Below the pieces are notes generated by a model that searched no databases, was not told where the DNA came from, and saw only the letters and a program-made list of their open reading frames with translations. Shown piece by piece: positions 26,130-34,928 of a DNA stretch of 64,000 bases (its first letter is position 1; the number at the start of each line of letters is the position of its first letter). A program made the position numbers and the translations under genes. This stretch comes from CAZQHK01 sp964593455 (GTDB taxonomy: Bacteria > Muiribacteriota > CAYSPT01): positions 1 to 64,000 of the forward strand of contig CAZQHK010000024.1 of the NCBI GenBank assembly GCA_964593455.1, read 5' to 3'.

Positions 26130-27110
26130 TCATTCTCTCAAGTCATGTCGTCTGACCAGGTCTCTTCGTTCAGGCATGATGCCTTCCGACAGAGCTGCCA
26201 CTGAATATCTTCGTTCAACCGATTCAACCGTAACGACACCCAGTTTGCTGTTCAGCACATCTACCAGGACACCGGTTTCAGGATCGGTAAGTTCAACTTC
26301 CTCCCGGAAGACCGCGAACCTATCTCCCGGTTTGACTCCGTTTAGTGAGCCGGCATTGATGTAGGCGCGGTTACCGATGATCTCCATGACCCGTGCGGAC
26401 CAGGGAATATCTTCCATCGCCGTAACTATACGGGAGACCGCTTTTCTTACGGCTTTCCGGGTAGCTCCGCCGATAGGCCTTTTGAAGAATAAATCGGAAC
26501 CGTAACTCATATCCGGCTGATAAGCGTCGATAGTTACCCCTCTTGAGGACGAGCGGCCCCGGGAGTGAAAGGTGACGATAACGGCTCCGGTAGCCACCTC
26601 AACCAGCGTCAATTGGACCTCCACCTCGGCTTTCAAATTACTGAGACCGAGGCGCAGGTTGAGGCCGAGACCAAGCGGATCATCGTATGTCCGTAACCGG
26701 TATTCCTCACCTATAGTAGACGGTTCAAAAGATGTGATGGTTCCCGTGAGAATAGCCTGGGCACCGAGTGTTTTTCCCGCCTGTATGGCAGCATGTGATT
26801 CGTCCCGGTCAGGTGAGGAACGTCGGTAGCGGTCCATTGTCTCATCCAGAGCTGTTCGTTCCACGACGAGGAAGCGGCCTGTTTCCAGAAGCGCTTCAAT
26901 GAGTATACCGGTCAGACCTGTTTCCACGTCAGTGCGGGAAAAACGGCGAACATTTCTCCGGGTTCGCAGTGTATTCACGGCTATTTTCTTCTTCAAGGCG
27001 GAAACGTCATTTGCTTTTGCAGGAATATCAAAAGAAACCGGAAAGATAACGGCCAGAAAAATACAAAAAAATGTGGAACGTATGGAATCCGCCCGACGTA
27101 ATGTGGTCAT
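26130..27110 (-). CDS. CsgG-like outer-membrane assembly protein
   Basis: The product is 326 residues from ATG 27110 (MTTLRRADSIRS), followed by a signal peptide (FFCIFLAVIFPVSFDIPAKA); 27143 is an alternative start. The CsgG-type domain (ETGLTGILIEALLETGRFLV, GAQAILTGTITSFEP, VEVQLTLVEVATGAVIV) is followed by a beta domain like FlgT-C (INAGSLNGVKPGDRFAVFRE). No lipobox cysteine is visible, unlike CsgG itself. It is the first gene of the pilus run and may help build a secretin or surface structure. Confidence 0.75.
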   Translation of the reverse strand: MTTLRRADSIRSTFFCIFLAVIFPVSFDIPAKANDVSALKKKIAVNTLRTRRNVRRFSRTDVETGLTGILIEALLETGRFLVVERTALDETMDRYRRSSPDRDESHAAIQAGKTLGAQAILTGTITSFEPSTIGEEYRLRTYDDPLGLGLNLRLGLSNLKAEVEVQLTLVEVATGAVIVTFHSRGRSSSRGVTIDAYQPDMSYGSDLFFKRPIGGATRKAVRKAVSRIVTAMEDIPWSARVMEIIGNRAYINAGSLNGVKPGDRFAVFREEVELTDPETGVLVDVLNSKLGVVTVESVERRYSVAALSEGIMPERRDLVRRHDLRE

Positions 27111-27281
27111 TGCCGTATAATCCACAACCGGTTCTTTCGTCATGCGTATTTGTCCGGCCTCTTATCGCTGTCTTGACGCGGTTTATCGTCGGCCGACCTT
27201 GAGAGAAAGTATAGCAGACCGGAGGTGATCAGTCAATTGACTTGACTTCCCCGGGGCAATAGTATATCTATCACGATTGCC

Positions 27282-28214
27282 ATGGAATCTCACGTTTTTG
27301 GACCTGTACCATCCCGTCGTCTGGGCCGGTCGCTCGGAATAGACCTGGTCCCGCTCAAAACGTGTCCGTATGACTGTGTTTACTGCCAACTGCCCAGGAC
27401 CACATGTAAGACGGTGGAGCGCCGGGAATGGGTTTCACTGGAATCCGTGTGGAAAGAACTCGAACCAAAGCTTGTTTCACGGCCGGATTATGTAACTTTT
27501 TCGGGGTCAGGTGAACCGACGCTGCATATCGGTATCGGTGAAATAATCACACGTTTGAAGGACGTGCTTAAGGTGCCGGTGGCTGTTATCACCAATGGAT
27601 CGCTGCTCTGGCAAACGGATGTCAGGCGATCGCTTCTGCTGGCCGATCTGGTTATTCCATCTCTCGATGTCGGTTCGGAAAACCTGTTTAACTCTGTCAA
27701 CAGGCCGCACCGCAGTTTAAACTTCCATCAAATGGTCGAAGGTTTGGTGGCGTTCCGGGATGATTTCCCCGGAAAGTATTGGCTCGAAATATTCTTTATG
27801 AAAGGGATTAACACGGCTCCTGAAGATATTGAGAGACTGGCTGGAATAATCCGGCGGATAGGTCCGGACCGAGTGCAGTTGAACACGGTGGTGCGCCCAC
27901 CGGTGGAAAGCTTCGCCAGACCGGTGCCTGATGCGGCGTTGAAAGAGCTGGCCCTGAAACTTGGGGAAAACGTAGAAATTATCGCCGGCAGGAAGCAGGC
28001 GGCCAAACTCGGCCAACCTATTGCCGGCCTGGCAGAAGTACTGGAAATGATTCGCCGCCGCCCGTGCCTGGCTGATGATCTGGCTGCCGGCCTCGGTCTT
28101 CATGAAGATGACGTGAAAAAACACCTTGATCACTTGATTGATGATGGCCTGGTGGTATTGAGGTTACAGGATGGCAAACGGTATTTCCAAATCAAAGAGA
28201 ACAGTGGAGAGTGA
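27282..28214 (+). CDS. Radical SAM protein with C-terminal winged-helix domain
   Basis: The 310-residue protein belongs to the COG0731 group. It starts MESHVFGPVPSRRLGRSLG. The Fe-S cluster motif is CPYDCVYCQ (CxxxCxxC), followed by FSGSGEPTLH, the SAM-binding GE motif. The C-terminal 80 residues (VLEMIRRRPCLADDLAAGL, VKKHLDHLIDDGLVVL) form a winged helix of the marR/IclR kind. The substrate is unknown; relatives are often near tRNA-modification or anaerobic metabolism genes. It is followed immediately by an amidohydrolase. Confidence 0.85.
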   Translation: MESHVFGPVPSRRLGRSLGIDLVPLKTCPYDCVYCQLPRTTCKTVERREWVSLESVWKELEPKLVSRPDYVTFSGSGEPTLHIGIGEIITRLKDVLKVPVAVITNGSLLWQTDVRRSLLLADLVIPSLDVGSENLFNSVNRPHRSLNFHQMVEGLVAFRDDFPGKYWLEIFFMKGINTAPEDIERLAGIIRRIGPDRVQLNTVVRPPVESFARPVPDAALKELALKLGENVEIIAGRKQAAKLGQPIAGLAEVLEMIRRRPCLADDLAAGLGLHEDDVKKHLDHLIDDGLVVLRLQDGKRYFQIKENSGE

Positions 28215-28218
28215 GTAT

Positions 28219-29187
28219 TTGAGTGTGGATGGAACATTAATCGACTGTCATGCACATGCTACTGTCTTTACCTCATCGGTACCGGGGACTATCCTGAAAC
28301 CGCCGTTGACCAAGCGATGGGTCCCGGGCTTTTTGCGCCGCCGGCTCGCTATCTCTCCAGACGATCCTGTGCCCGAGGATACCTATCTCGACGGCTTGGC
28401 CGCCACTGTCCGGGAGTCGAAACGTGTAAGCCAGGCAGTACTATTGGGCAGCGACGGAATCTACGATTCGGACGGGTTACTCGATACCAACCGGACCAGG
28501 TTCATGATTGACAACGATTTTATTCTGAACAGGACCGGCCGGTATCCGGAGCTGCTGCCCGGGGTTTCCATCAATCCGGCGCGGGCGGATGCTCTGGAAG
28601 AACTCGAACGATGCCGTAAACGGGGAGCTGTGCTGGTAAAGATTCTTCCCAATGTGCAGGAGTTCGATCCGGCGGACCAGCGGTATGTACCGTTTTACCG
28701 GCGAATGGCTGAAATGAATATGCCGCTCGTAGCCCATTGCGGTTACGAGTTTACTCTTCCGGCCCGGAATCAGGCGGTGGGAAATCCCGCCCGGCTTAAA
28801 ACGGCTCTGGAGTCCGGAGTGACAGTCATTCTGGCCCATGGTGGCAGCACCGGGCTATTTATCTGGGAAAAGTATTTTCTGACGGTGAAAAAGATGGTGT
28901 TAACATACCCTCACCTCTATCTTGACATGTCGGCGCTGACACTACCTTCCCGTTCCCGGATGCTGTTTAAACTCAGGCGGTGTCCGGAGCTGGCGGCCAG
29001 GTGTCTTTTCGGCACTGATTATCCTATACCGGTGTATACGTGCTCATTTTTATTGAGTATCACTTTAGGCCGGCTTCGAAAAATACGGCAAGAGAAAAAC
29101 TATTTCGATCGCTACTGTCTCATCCTGGAGGAACTCGGTTTTGAGCTCAGAACTGATCTCAACCAAAACCTGTTTGTGAGTCAGTGA
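28219..29187 (+). CDS. Amidohydrolase (amidohydrolase 2 family)
   Basis: The product is 322 residues from the TTG at 28219, 9 nt after GGAG. The ATG at 28171 lies inside the radical SAM gene and is less likely. The metal site is DCHAHA at the N-terminus, with His in PLVAHCGYEFTL and VILAHGGSTG, and the final metal Asp in LFGTDYPIPV. The TIM-barrel family includes decarboxylases and lactonases. The substrate cannot be read from the sequence. It is coupled to the radical SAM gene. Confidence 0.82.
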   Translation: MSVDGTLIDCHAHATVFTSSVPGTILKPPLTKRWVPGFLRRRLAISPDDPVPEDTYLDGLAATVRESKRVSQAVLLGSDGIYDSDGLLDTNRTRFMIDNDFILNRTGRYPELLPGVSINPARADALEELERCRKRGAVLVKILPNVQEFDPADQRYVPFYRRMAEMNMPLVAHCGYEFTLPARNQAVGNPARLKTALESGVTVILAHGGSTGLFIWEKYFLTVKKMVLTYPHLYLDMSALTLPSRSRMLFKLRRCPELAARCLFGTDYPIPVYTCSFLLSITLGRLRKIRQEKNYFDRYCLILEELGFELRTDLNQNLFVSQ

Positions 29188-29211
29188 GCGTACGTTCAAA
29201 GGTGGTGCAGC

Positions 29212-31638
29212 ATGGAAAATAGTCAAATAGACGGAGCAAGCAAGGAATTGGTCCGGGCAAAGAAGAAATCGGTACTTTCAAGGCGAAGGCGCTCGGCGGA
29301 GAAACGGGCTAAAAAATGGACTCAATCCGGACCACTGCGGGAATGGGATTTGTCAAACGACGGCTGCGTTTTCATGTTTCAACACCTGGTGGTGACGGTC
29401 CATTTTTTTGCCGACGGCAATGCCCGGTTCTTGGTGGCAGGTGAACTAAAGTCCACTCGCCCGCCGTCGTTCGCCGTGCAAACTGTGCCGGAATCTGTGG
29501 TCCCGACTGTTATCGATCAAACATCGTACCTGGAGATTGCGTGGTATTCGTCCACCCTGATACTTAAAAAGGAAACGGGGATGTTTCACCTGGAAGGCCG
29601 GCGAAGTGAAACGGCCGGTACACGGATTGAGTATGTAAATCGTATGTGCTTCTCGACGAGCGAGGACGATTACCGCTTTGAGATGGCGCTTAAAGATGAT
29701 GAGCATATCTACGGATTGGGCGAGAAGATGGGGTTGCTTGATAAACAGGGCCGCACCTGGCAGATGTGGAACACCGATGAAGGCAACCATAAACCTTCAG
29801 CCGATCCTCTTTACCAGTCCATACCGTTCTATCTACAGTTTTCACCGGTGCGCACTACCGGTGTGTTTGTAGACAGCACGGCCTGGAGTTGGTTTGACAT
29901 GGGCGACACCGAACCGGGCACAGCTGCAGTAGAGGTGCGGGATGAGTATTTGGACCTTTATCTGTTAACGGGAGAAACACCAGGTAATGTAATCGGACAC
30001 TACACACTGCTTACCGGATGTATTCCTCTCCCTCCGGAATGGGCTCTCGGGTTCCAACAGTGCCGCTATAGCTACTATCCCGAGCAGCGTGTACGGGAAA
30101 TAGCTTCCACCATGCGTGAGAAACACATACCCTGTGATGTCATCTATCTCGATATCCATTACATGGAAGGATACCGCGTTTTTACCTGGCACGAGCAACG
30201 GTTTCCCGATCCCCGAAAACTGATCGATGATCTCAACAAACAAGGTTTCAAGGTCATCACCATTGTCGATCCGGGAGTGAAAGCTGATCCGGATTATGCC
30301 GTCTACCGGGATGGACTGAATAACAACGCTTTTTGCCGCTTTCCCGGTGGAGAGATGTATGTGGGAAAAGTCTGGCCGGGAGATGCGGTGTTTCCGGATT
30401 TCACCCGGAAAGATGTTCGCCGGTGGTGGGCCGAACATCACCGTGAACTCATGGAGCGCGGGGTGTCCGGAATATGGAATGACATGAACGAACCGGCGGA
30501 TTTCACCGGCAGCAAGAAAAAAAAGGGTACATATACCGTGCCTAATAGCGTGTTACTTGATAATGAAGGTCACCCCCGGCCGTTTCTACGGTATCACAAT
30601 GCGTACGGTCTGGCCATGTGCCGAGCTACCCGGGAAGCGTTTCCGCTGTACCGTAACGATGAACGGGGATTTGTTCTCACCCGTTCGGGTTACGCCGGCG
30701 TGCAGCGTTACGCGGCCGTCTGGACCGGTGACAATGCCAGCTGGTGGGAGCATCTGGCCGCTTCCCTGCCCATGCTTTTGAATATGGGTATTTCCGGTGT
30801 TCCGTTCGTGGGCAGCGATACCGGAGGCTTCCAGGAAAACGCTCCCGGGGATCTCTTCGCCCGCTGGATGGCGGCTTCGAGTTTAACGCCGTTTTTCCGA
30901 GCTCACACCGGGCGGGACACCCTTGATCATGAACCGTGGTCTTTCGGTCCTGAAATAGAAGCGGCGTGCCGATCTTTCATCCAGCTGAGATACCAGCTTT
31001 TTCCGTATCTCTACACGGTCTTCGAAGAGAGCTCGCGTACCGGGCAGCCTATCATGCGGGCACTGGTACTTGATTATCCGGAACAGGAGCGGGCACACAC
31101 GCTCGATGATGAATATCTGTTCGGTCCATCGCTGTTGGTGGCTCCTATCGTACAGGCGAACAAGGAACATCGCAGCGTCTACCTCCCTGCGGGGCGGTGG
31201 TATGATTTCTGGACAGGTGAGGTGCATGACGGTCCCGGTGATATCCTGGCTTTTGCTCCACTGGACCGAATCCCGCTGTATGTCCGGGGGGGCAGTGTCA
31301 TCCCCAGAGAATCGGTACGGCAGCACACCGGGGAAAAAAGCGATGGAGTTCTCGAGCTGTCCGTCTATCCGGACGAGCACGGTAAGGCAGCAGGCGTCCT
31401 TTACGCCGATGATGGTGAAGGTTTCGGATACCGGCAGGGACGTTTCCTGAGGTTGTCGTTTGAATTGGAGAAAGGTATGTTGCGGCTTCAAACCGAGCAT
31501 TCGGGACATTCAAGCCGGTGGAATCGAGTTCTTGCCAGGCTGTCGCCGAATGAGAATGCACGGTCGGCCACCACTTCGAAAAACAGTTGCGAGATCGATT
31601 TTGCCGCTCAGCGTGAAATCATCATTCCTGCTGGGTAA
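29212..31638 (+). CDS. GH31 alpha-glucosidase
   Basis: The 808-residue glycoside hydrolase family 31 enzyme has the nucleophile Asp424 in GIWNDMNEPADF and the acid/base Asp507 in WTGDNASWWEH. There is no signal peptide; a very basic N-terminal stretch (KKKSVLSRRRRSAEKRAKKW) precedes the beta-sandwich domain. Substrate-site segments DVIYLDIHYMEGYRVFTW and FVGSDTGGF fit alpha-1,4- or alpha-1,6-glucosidase activity on malto-oligosaccharides or glycogen. It is preceded by AAAGGTGG and followed by the aldolase gene, consistent with sugar catabolism. Confidence 0.93.
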   Translation: MENSQIDGASKELVRAKKKSVLSRRRRSAEKRAKKWTQSGPLREWDLSNDGCVFMFQHLVVTVHFFADGNARFLVAGELKSTRPPSFAVQTVPESVVPTVIDQTSYLEIAWYSSTLILKKETGMFHLEGRRSETAGTRIEYVNRMCFSTSEDDYRFEMALKDDEHIYGLGEKMGLLDKQGRTWQMWNTDEGNHKPSADPLYQSIPFYLQFSPVRTTGVFVDSTAWSWFDMGDTEPGTAAVEVRDEYLDLYLLTGETPGNVIGHYTLLTGCIPLPPEWALGFQQCRYSYYPEQRVREIASTMREKHIPCDVIYLDIHYMEGYRVFTWHEQRFPDPRKLIDDLNKQGFKVITIVDPGVKADPDYAVYRDGLNNNAFCRFPGGEMYVGKVWPGDAVFPDFTRKDVRRWWAEHHRELMERGVSGIWNDMNEPADFTGSKKKKGTYTVPNSVLLDNEGHPRPFLRYHNAYGLAMCRATREAFPLYRNDERGFVLTRSGYAGVQRYAAVWTGDNASWWEHLAASLPMLLNMGISGVPFVGSDTGGFQENAPGDLFARWMAASSLTPFFRAHTGRDTLDHEPWSFGPEIEAACRSFIQLRYQLFPYLYTVFEESSRTGQPIMRALVLDYPEQERAHTLDDEYLFGPSLLVAPIVQANKEHRSVYLPAGRWYDFWTGEVHDGPGDILAFAPLDRIPLYVRGGSVIPRESVRQHTGEKSDGVLELSVYPDEHGKAAGVLYADDGEGFGYRQGRFLRLSFELEKGMLRLQTEHSGHSSRWNRVLARLSPNENARSATTSKNSCEIDFAAQREIIIPAG

Positions 31639-31642
31639 ATGC

Positions 31643-31672
31643 TTGCCTGTCGCAACGGCGTGATGCTACAAT
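31643..31672 (+). promoter_or_regulatory. Possible promoter of the aldolase gene
   Basis: TTGCCT (31643-31648) and TACAAT (31667-31672) are 18 nt apart, just after the GH31 stop, with the aldolase ATG 53 nt downstream behind AAAGGAGCTGCAG. Confidence 0.45.
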
Positions 31673-31724
31673 TATATAACCGGAATACATTTGGATTAGC
31701 AGGACAGTAAGAAAGGAGCTGCAG

Positions 31725-33044
31725 ATGATGTCAACGGAAATGCAACCCGCGGCTGTGGAGAAGAACATGACGTCTGTCGATTACGAACGGGCTTTGGATA
31801 TCGGGCGGCCGCCAACTATAAAAAAATTGTTTCCTCATTCAAGGGCTTTACTGGTAAGCGGCCAGTTTATCGACCGGGCCATGATTGCCAAAGGACAGGC
31901 TATTGCCCTGGCGGCTAACGGCCGGAATATTTTTGTGATCAGAGGCGTTCTCCGGGCGGCCCAGCGGGCCAACGCTGTTCTCATTATCGAAATTGCCCGT
32001 TCGGAGGGAGGCGCCTCCGCCTACTGTGCCGTCAACTATTGGAACATGGCCAGAATCGTGGACTCCATTTGCAACGAGCTTGGTATAACCGTACCCGTGG
32101 CCATTCACGCCGACCATTACGGGATCAAGAAACCGGAAGATGTTCCGGTCGCCATGGATGAAATCCCCACGGTATTCCAGGCGGGAATCACTTCCATCGC
32201 CATCGATGCGTCACATTTACCCGATGACGAGAACCTGCTGGCCAATATCGAACTTAACTCGGTCATACCGGCCTGGGCCGGTCTGGAGACGGAAGTCGGT
32301 GAGATCAAAGGCACCGAGGGGTTGTCCACAGTGGAAGATGCCTCGTTTCTAATTCAAGGCTTGAACGCGCACGGTATCTTCCCCGATTGGATCGCGTTGA
32401 ACAACGGTACCACCCACGGTATAGAAGCCAGTGGGCAGGGAATCCAGGTTGACCTCACGGCACAGATTCATGAGTCGCTGGTTCCCTATGGTATTTCCGG
32501 CGCTCAGCACGGCACTTCCGGGAACAGCTCTGAACGCCTGCGGCTAATCGCCCAGCGGACCAGAACCACCAAGGCCAACGTGGCCACCGCCCTGCAGATG
32601 ATTTCCTGGGGACTGGAAGTAAACGATTACGGTAACGCCATCCTGGATGGAGATGGTAATTTTCAGAAAGTAAAAGGGCAGGGTGTTACCGAAGAGATGT
32701 GGGCTGAAATGGTCGCCTACGCCGAGAGTAAAGGAATCAAGGGCGGCAACTACAAGAAGCTCAATCTACCTTTTGAAAACAAGCTTTTAGGCCAACCGGA
32801 AGCGATCAGAGAGCGCATGGTCAAACGGGTTGAAGACTTTGCCTATAACTTGATGGTAAATGTGCTCAATTCACAAGATTCGGCGCCTCTGGCTATTCAG
32901 GCCATTCTGAAGGCGGCAGGCCATCGGGCTTACGCTAAAGCATCGCGTACCGAGGATTCTATCGACTGGACTGAGGATAAAATCAGGCACCGGGCTTCAC
33001 TGATCGATTCCGATAAAGGACCTGAAGGCGACTTCGACGACTAG
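31725..33044 (+). CDS. Class II ketose-bisphosphate aldolase (fructose-bisphosphate aldolase-like)
   Basis: The 439-residue zinc aldolase has AIHADHYG (metal histidines), SIAIDASHLPDDENL, WAGLETEVGEIKG and ALNNGTTHG, matching the class II fold. It is longer than E. coli FbaA (359) and of the long form found in several uncultured phyla. It probably cleaves fructose-1,6-bisphosphate in glycolysis/gluconeogenesis, though tagatose or sedoheptulose bisphosphate cannot be excluded. Two adjacent ATGs are present (31725, 31728); the first was kept. Confidence 0.85.
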   Translation: MMSTEMQPAAVEKNMTSVDYERALDIGRPPTIKKLFPHSRALLVSGQFIDRAMIAKGQAIALAANGRNIFVIRGVLRAAQRANAVLIIEIARSEGGASAYCAVNYWNMARIVDSICNELGITVPVAIHADHYGIKKPEDVPVAMDEIPTVFQAGITSIAIDASHLPDDENLLANIELNSVIPAWAGLETEVGEIKGTEGLSTVEDASFLIQGLNAHGIFPDWIALNNGTTHGIEASGQGIQVDLTAQIHESLVPYGISGAQHGTSGNSSERLRLIAQRTRTTKANVATALQMISWGLEVNDYGNAILDGDGNFQKVKGQGVTEEMWAEMVAYAESKGIKGGNYKKLNLPFENKLLGQPEAIRERMVKRVEDFAYNLMVNVLNSQDSAPLAIQAILKAAGHRAYAKASRTEDSIDWTEDKIRHRASLIDSDKGPEGDFDD

Positions 33045-33263
33045 TTTGCCGAGAACGGACTAAAGCTTCCGGGCAGCGTTTAAGGCTCAAGGTTTTAGCC
33101 TGTTTCGGTTTCTCATTTTCAAAAAACAATTGGTGTGAGATAAAAAAATATGTGGTGTTTCTGGTTTTTCGGGAACAAAACCGTATGTTATACTTCGTTA
33201 TTATAGTTAGCTTTATCTTCGCTGCACAACAAAAAATATGTATGTAATGGGGCAGGATTTTTC

Positions 33264-33893
33264 ATGAACAATACATTGAAATGTACGTTATTGGCTGTGA
33301 CGGCAGTAATTTTTTTTGTATTTACCTGCCCGGGTGCCACATTTTCCCATACATGCCATGATCCTTTCAGGCCCAAAGACCATCTCATCCTTGTTCCGGA
33401 AGAAAGCGTTATAGATATCGAGAAATCCGGAAAATTCCGGATGTACGTGGAAAATAGCTTTGAAACTCCGATCGAAATGGTTGAATTGATTGTTAAAAGC
33501 GAGGCGTTTGGAATAACGATTGAACCGTCTACAATTGCTCTATTAATCCCGGGTGAGCGATCATATTTCACCGTGATGCTCGACCTTATAGAGGGAAAAG
33601 ATTCCGGTGAATATCCTTTAAAAATCAGTGTTAACGCCCACAGAGCAGAGATTATGCCAAGCACCGAAGACATTCAGGTGACAGTTGGTGAGAGCCAATC
33701 TGGACTGGACGGCACGTATTCCTCTGAAGATGCCGAGTCAGGAACACGTTTGACGAGCATTTCTGAAGAGGAGGTAGGGGAAATTGTCATCAGAGTTGAT
33801 GATTTTGTGGCCAAAGAACGTACCTCTATCTACCTGTTTCCCATTGTGCTTCTGGCGGTGTTTTTTATATGGCGAAGGTGGACGCAAAAATGA
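33264..33893 (+). CDS. Secreted Ig-like protein with C-terminal membrane anchor
   Basis: The 209-residue protein has a signal peptide (TLLAVTAVIFFVFTCPGATF-like, about residues 8-28), a beta-sandwich of NEW3/ASPM-like type (GKFRMYVENSFETPIEMVEL, IEPSTIALLIPGERSYFTV, SGEYPLKISVNAHRAEI) and a C-terminal helix (SIYLFPIVLLAVFFIWRRW). The body is therefore periplasmic, anchored to the inner membrane. It is the first gene of an eight-gene run; the next begins inside its stop codon (ATGA). It may be an accessory or substrate-capturing partner of the polyferredoxin. Not recognised as any named family. Confidence 0.7.
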   Translation: MNNTLKCTLLAVTAVIFFVFTCPGATFSHTCHDPFRPKDHLILVPEESVIDIEKSGKFRMYVENSFETPIEMVELIVKSEAFGITIEPSTIALLIPGERSYFTVMLDLIEGKDSGEYPLKISVNAHRAEIMPSTEDIQVTVGESQSGLDGTYSSEDAESGTRLTSISEEEVGEIVIRVDDFVAKERTSIYLFPIVLLAVFFIWRRWTQK

Positions 33894-34921
33894 TGAACTA
33901 TCGTCGGAGACCTATTAATTTTACTCGCCGCATAGTCCAGATAATCTCCTTCGTACTTATCATTTATGGCGGGTTACTGGCTAGCAGTTGGGGTATACAA
34001 CCTCAGACGGTTCCCTGGCTTTCCACTATTAAACCGCCGGCGGATGTGAATCAGGAAGACCAGGACTCTCTTTTGCAGGAGCCCGCATACTACGGCCAGG
34101 TGTTCGATACGTACACTCCGGTTAAATCGTGCCGGTTTGCCAGGAAAACGGGAATGTTCCGGGCTTGTTTCCTTCAATTTTTATCCGAATCATTGACATG
34201 GCGTTCATCGCTCAGGGTGGTTTTGCCTCATCTGCTGATTTTTCTGGCCCTGGCAATCCTGTTAGGGAGATTTTGGTGCGGCTGGCTCTGTCCACTCGGA
34301 TTCATCTCCGATATGCTGGGTTCCACCGGTTCGGTATGCGGTGCACCCCGAGTACCTCTATCGGTTTTAGTCAGAGGTTATTTGAAGGTGTTCGGGTATG
34401 TGCTCTTGGCCACTATCCTCATTATTTCGTTTGTCATAAGTTTACCTGGTATACCGTGGAAGTGGACGAAAGATCTACACATCAGTGGGTGTCAAATGTG
34501 TCCGTCCCGGTTTATTTTCCCCTATATTACCGGCTATCCGATGATACAGATTACATATTATTCTCCCCGGCTTATAACATTTTTCGTGATTGCTATTATT
34601 TTCACTATCGTATTTGCTTTGAGTGTGATTTTTCGACGGATCTGGTGCAGGTTTTGCCCTAGCGGCACCCTGTTGTCTTTCTTCAATCAGGGCGGCGCTC
34701 TGACCAAAGAGAAACAAGCATCTAAATGCACCCGATGTGGAGCCTGTCAGATAGTCTGTCCCCTGGACAGTGAAGAAGTCTATTTAGAGAAGGCGAGTAA
34801 AGTGGTTAATCATCCTGATTGTCTGCATTGTTACCGGTGTATAGATACTTGTCCCGAGAACGATTGCCTGGAAGCTAAATTCCTGGGCTTTAAACTATTT
34901 AAATCCAAATTTAAGGAGTGA
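33890..34921 (+). CDS. NapH/NosR-type membrane polyferredoxin 1
   Basis: The product is 343 residues from ATG 33890, which overlaps the previous stop and lies 8 nt after AAGGTGG (33869 is an upstream alternative). Membrane helices surround two CxxxCP motifs, CGWLCPLGF and CRFCPSGT. A double 4Fe-4S ferredoxin follows (CTRCGACQIVCPL and CLHCYRCIDTCPENDC). NapH, NosR-C and RdxA/CcoG-like proteins of this kind carry electrons from the quinone pool or cytoplasmic donors to partner proteins. An N-terminal periplasmic loop of about 80 residues is present. Next to an HgdB-type protein it may supply low-potential electrons. Confidence 0.88.
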   Translation: MMNYRRRPINFTRRIVQIISFVLIIYGGLLASSWGIQPQTVPWLSTIKPPADVNQEDQDSLLQEPAYYGQVFDTYTPVKSCRFARKTGMFRACFLQFLSESLTWRSSLRVVLPHLLIFLALAILLGRFWCGWLCPLGFISDMLGSTGSVCGAPRVPLSVLVRGYLKVFGYVLLATILIISFVISLPGIPWKWTKDLHISGCQMCPSRFIFPYITGYPMIQITYYSPRLITFFVIAIIFTIVFALSVIFRRIWCRFCPSGTLLSFFNQGGALTKEKQASKCTRCGACQIVCPLDSEEVYLEKASKVVNHPDCLHCYRCIDTCPENDCLEAKFLGFKLFKSKFKE

Positions 34922-34928
34922 CGTACCT

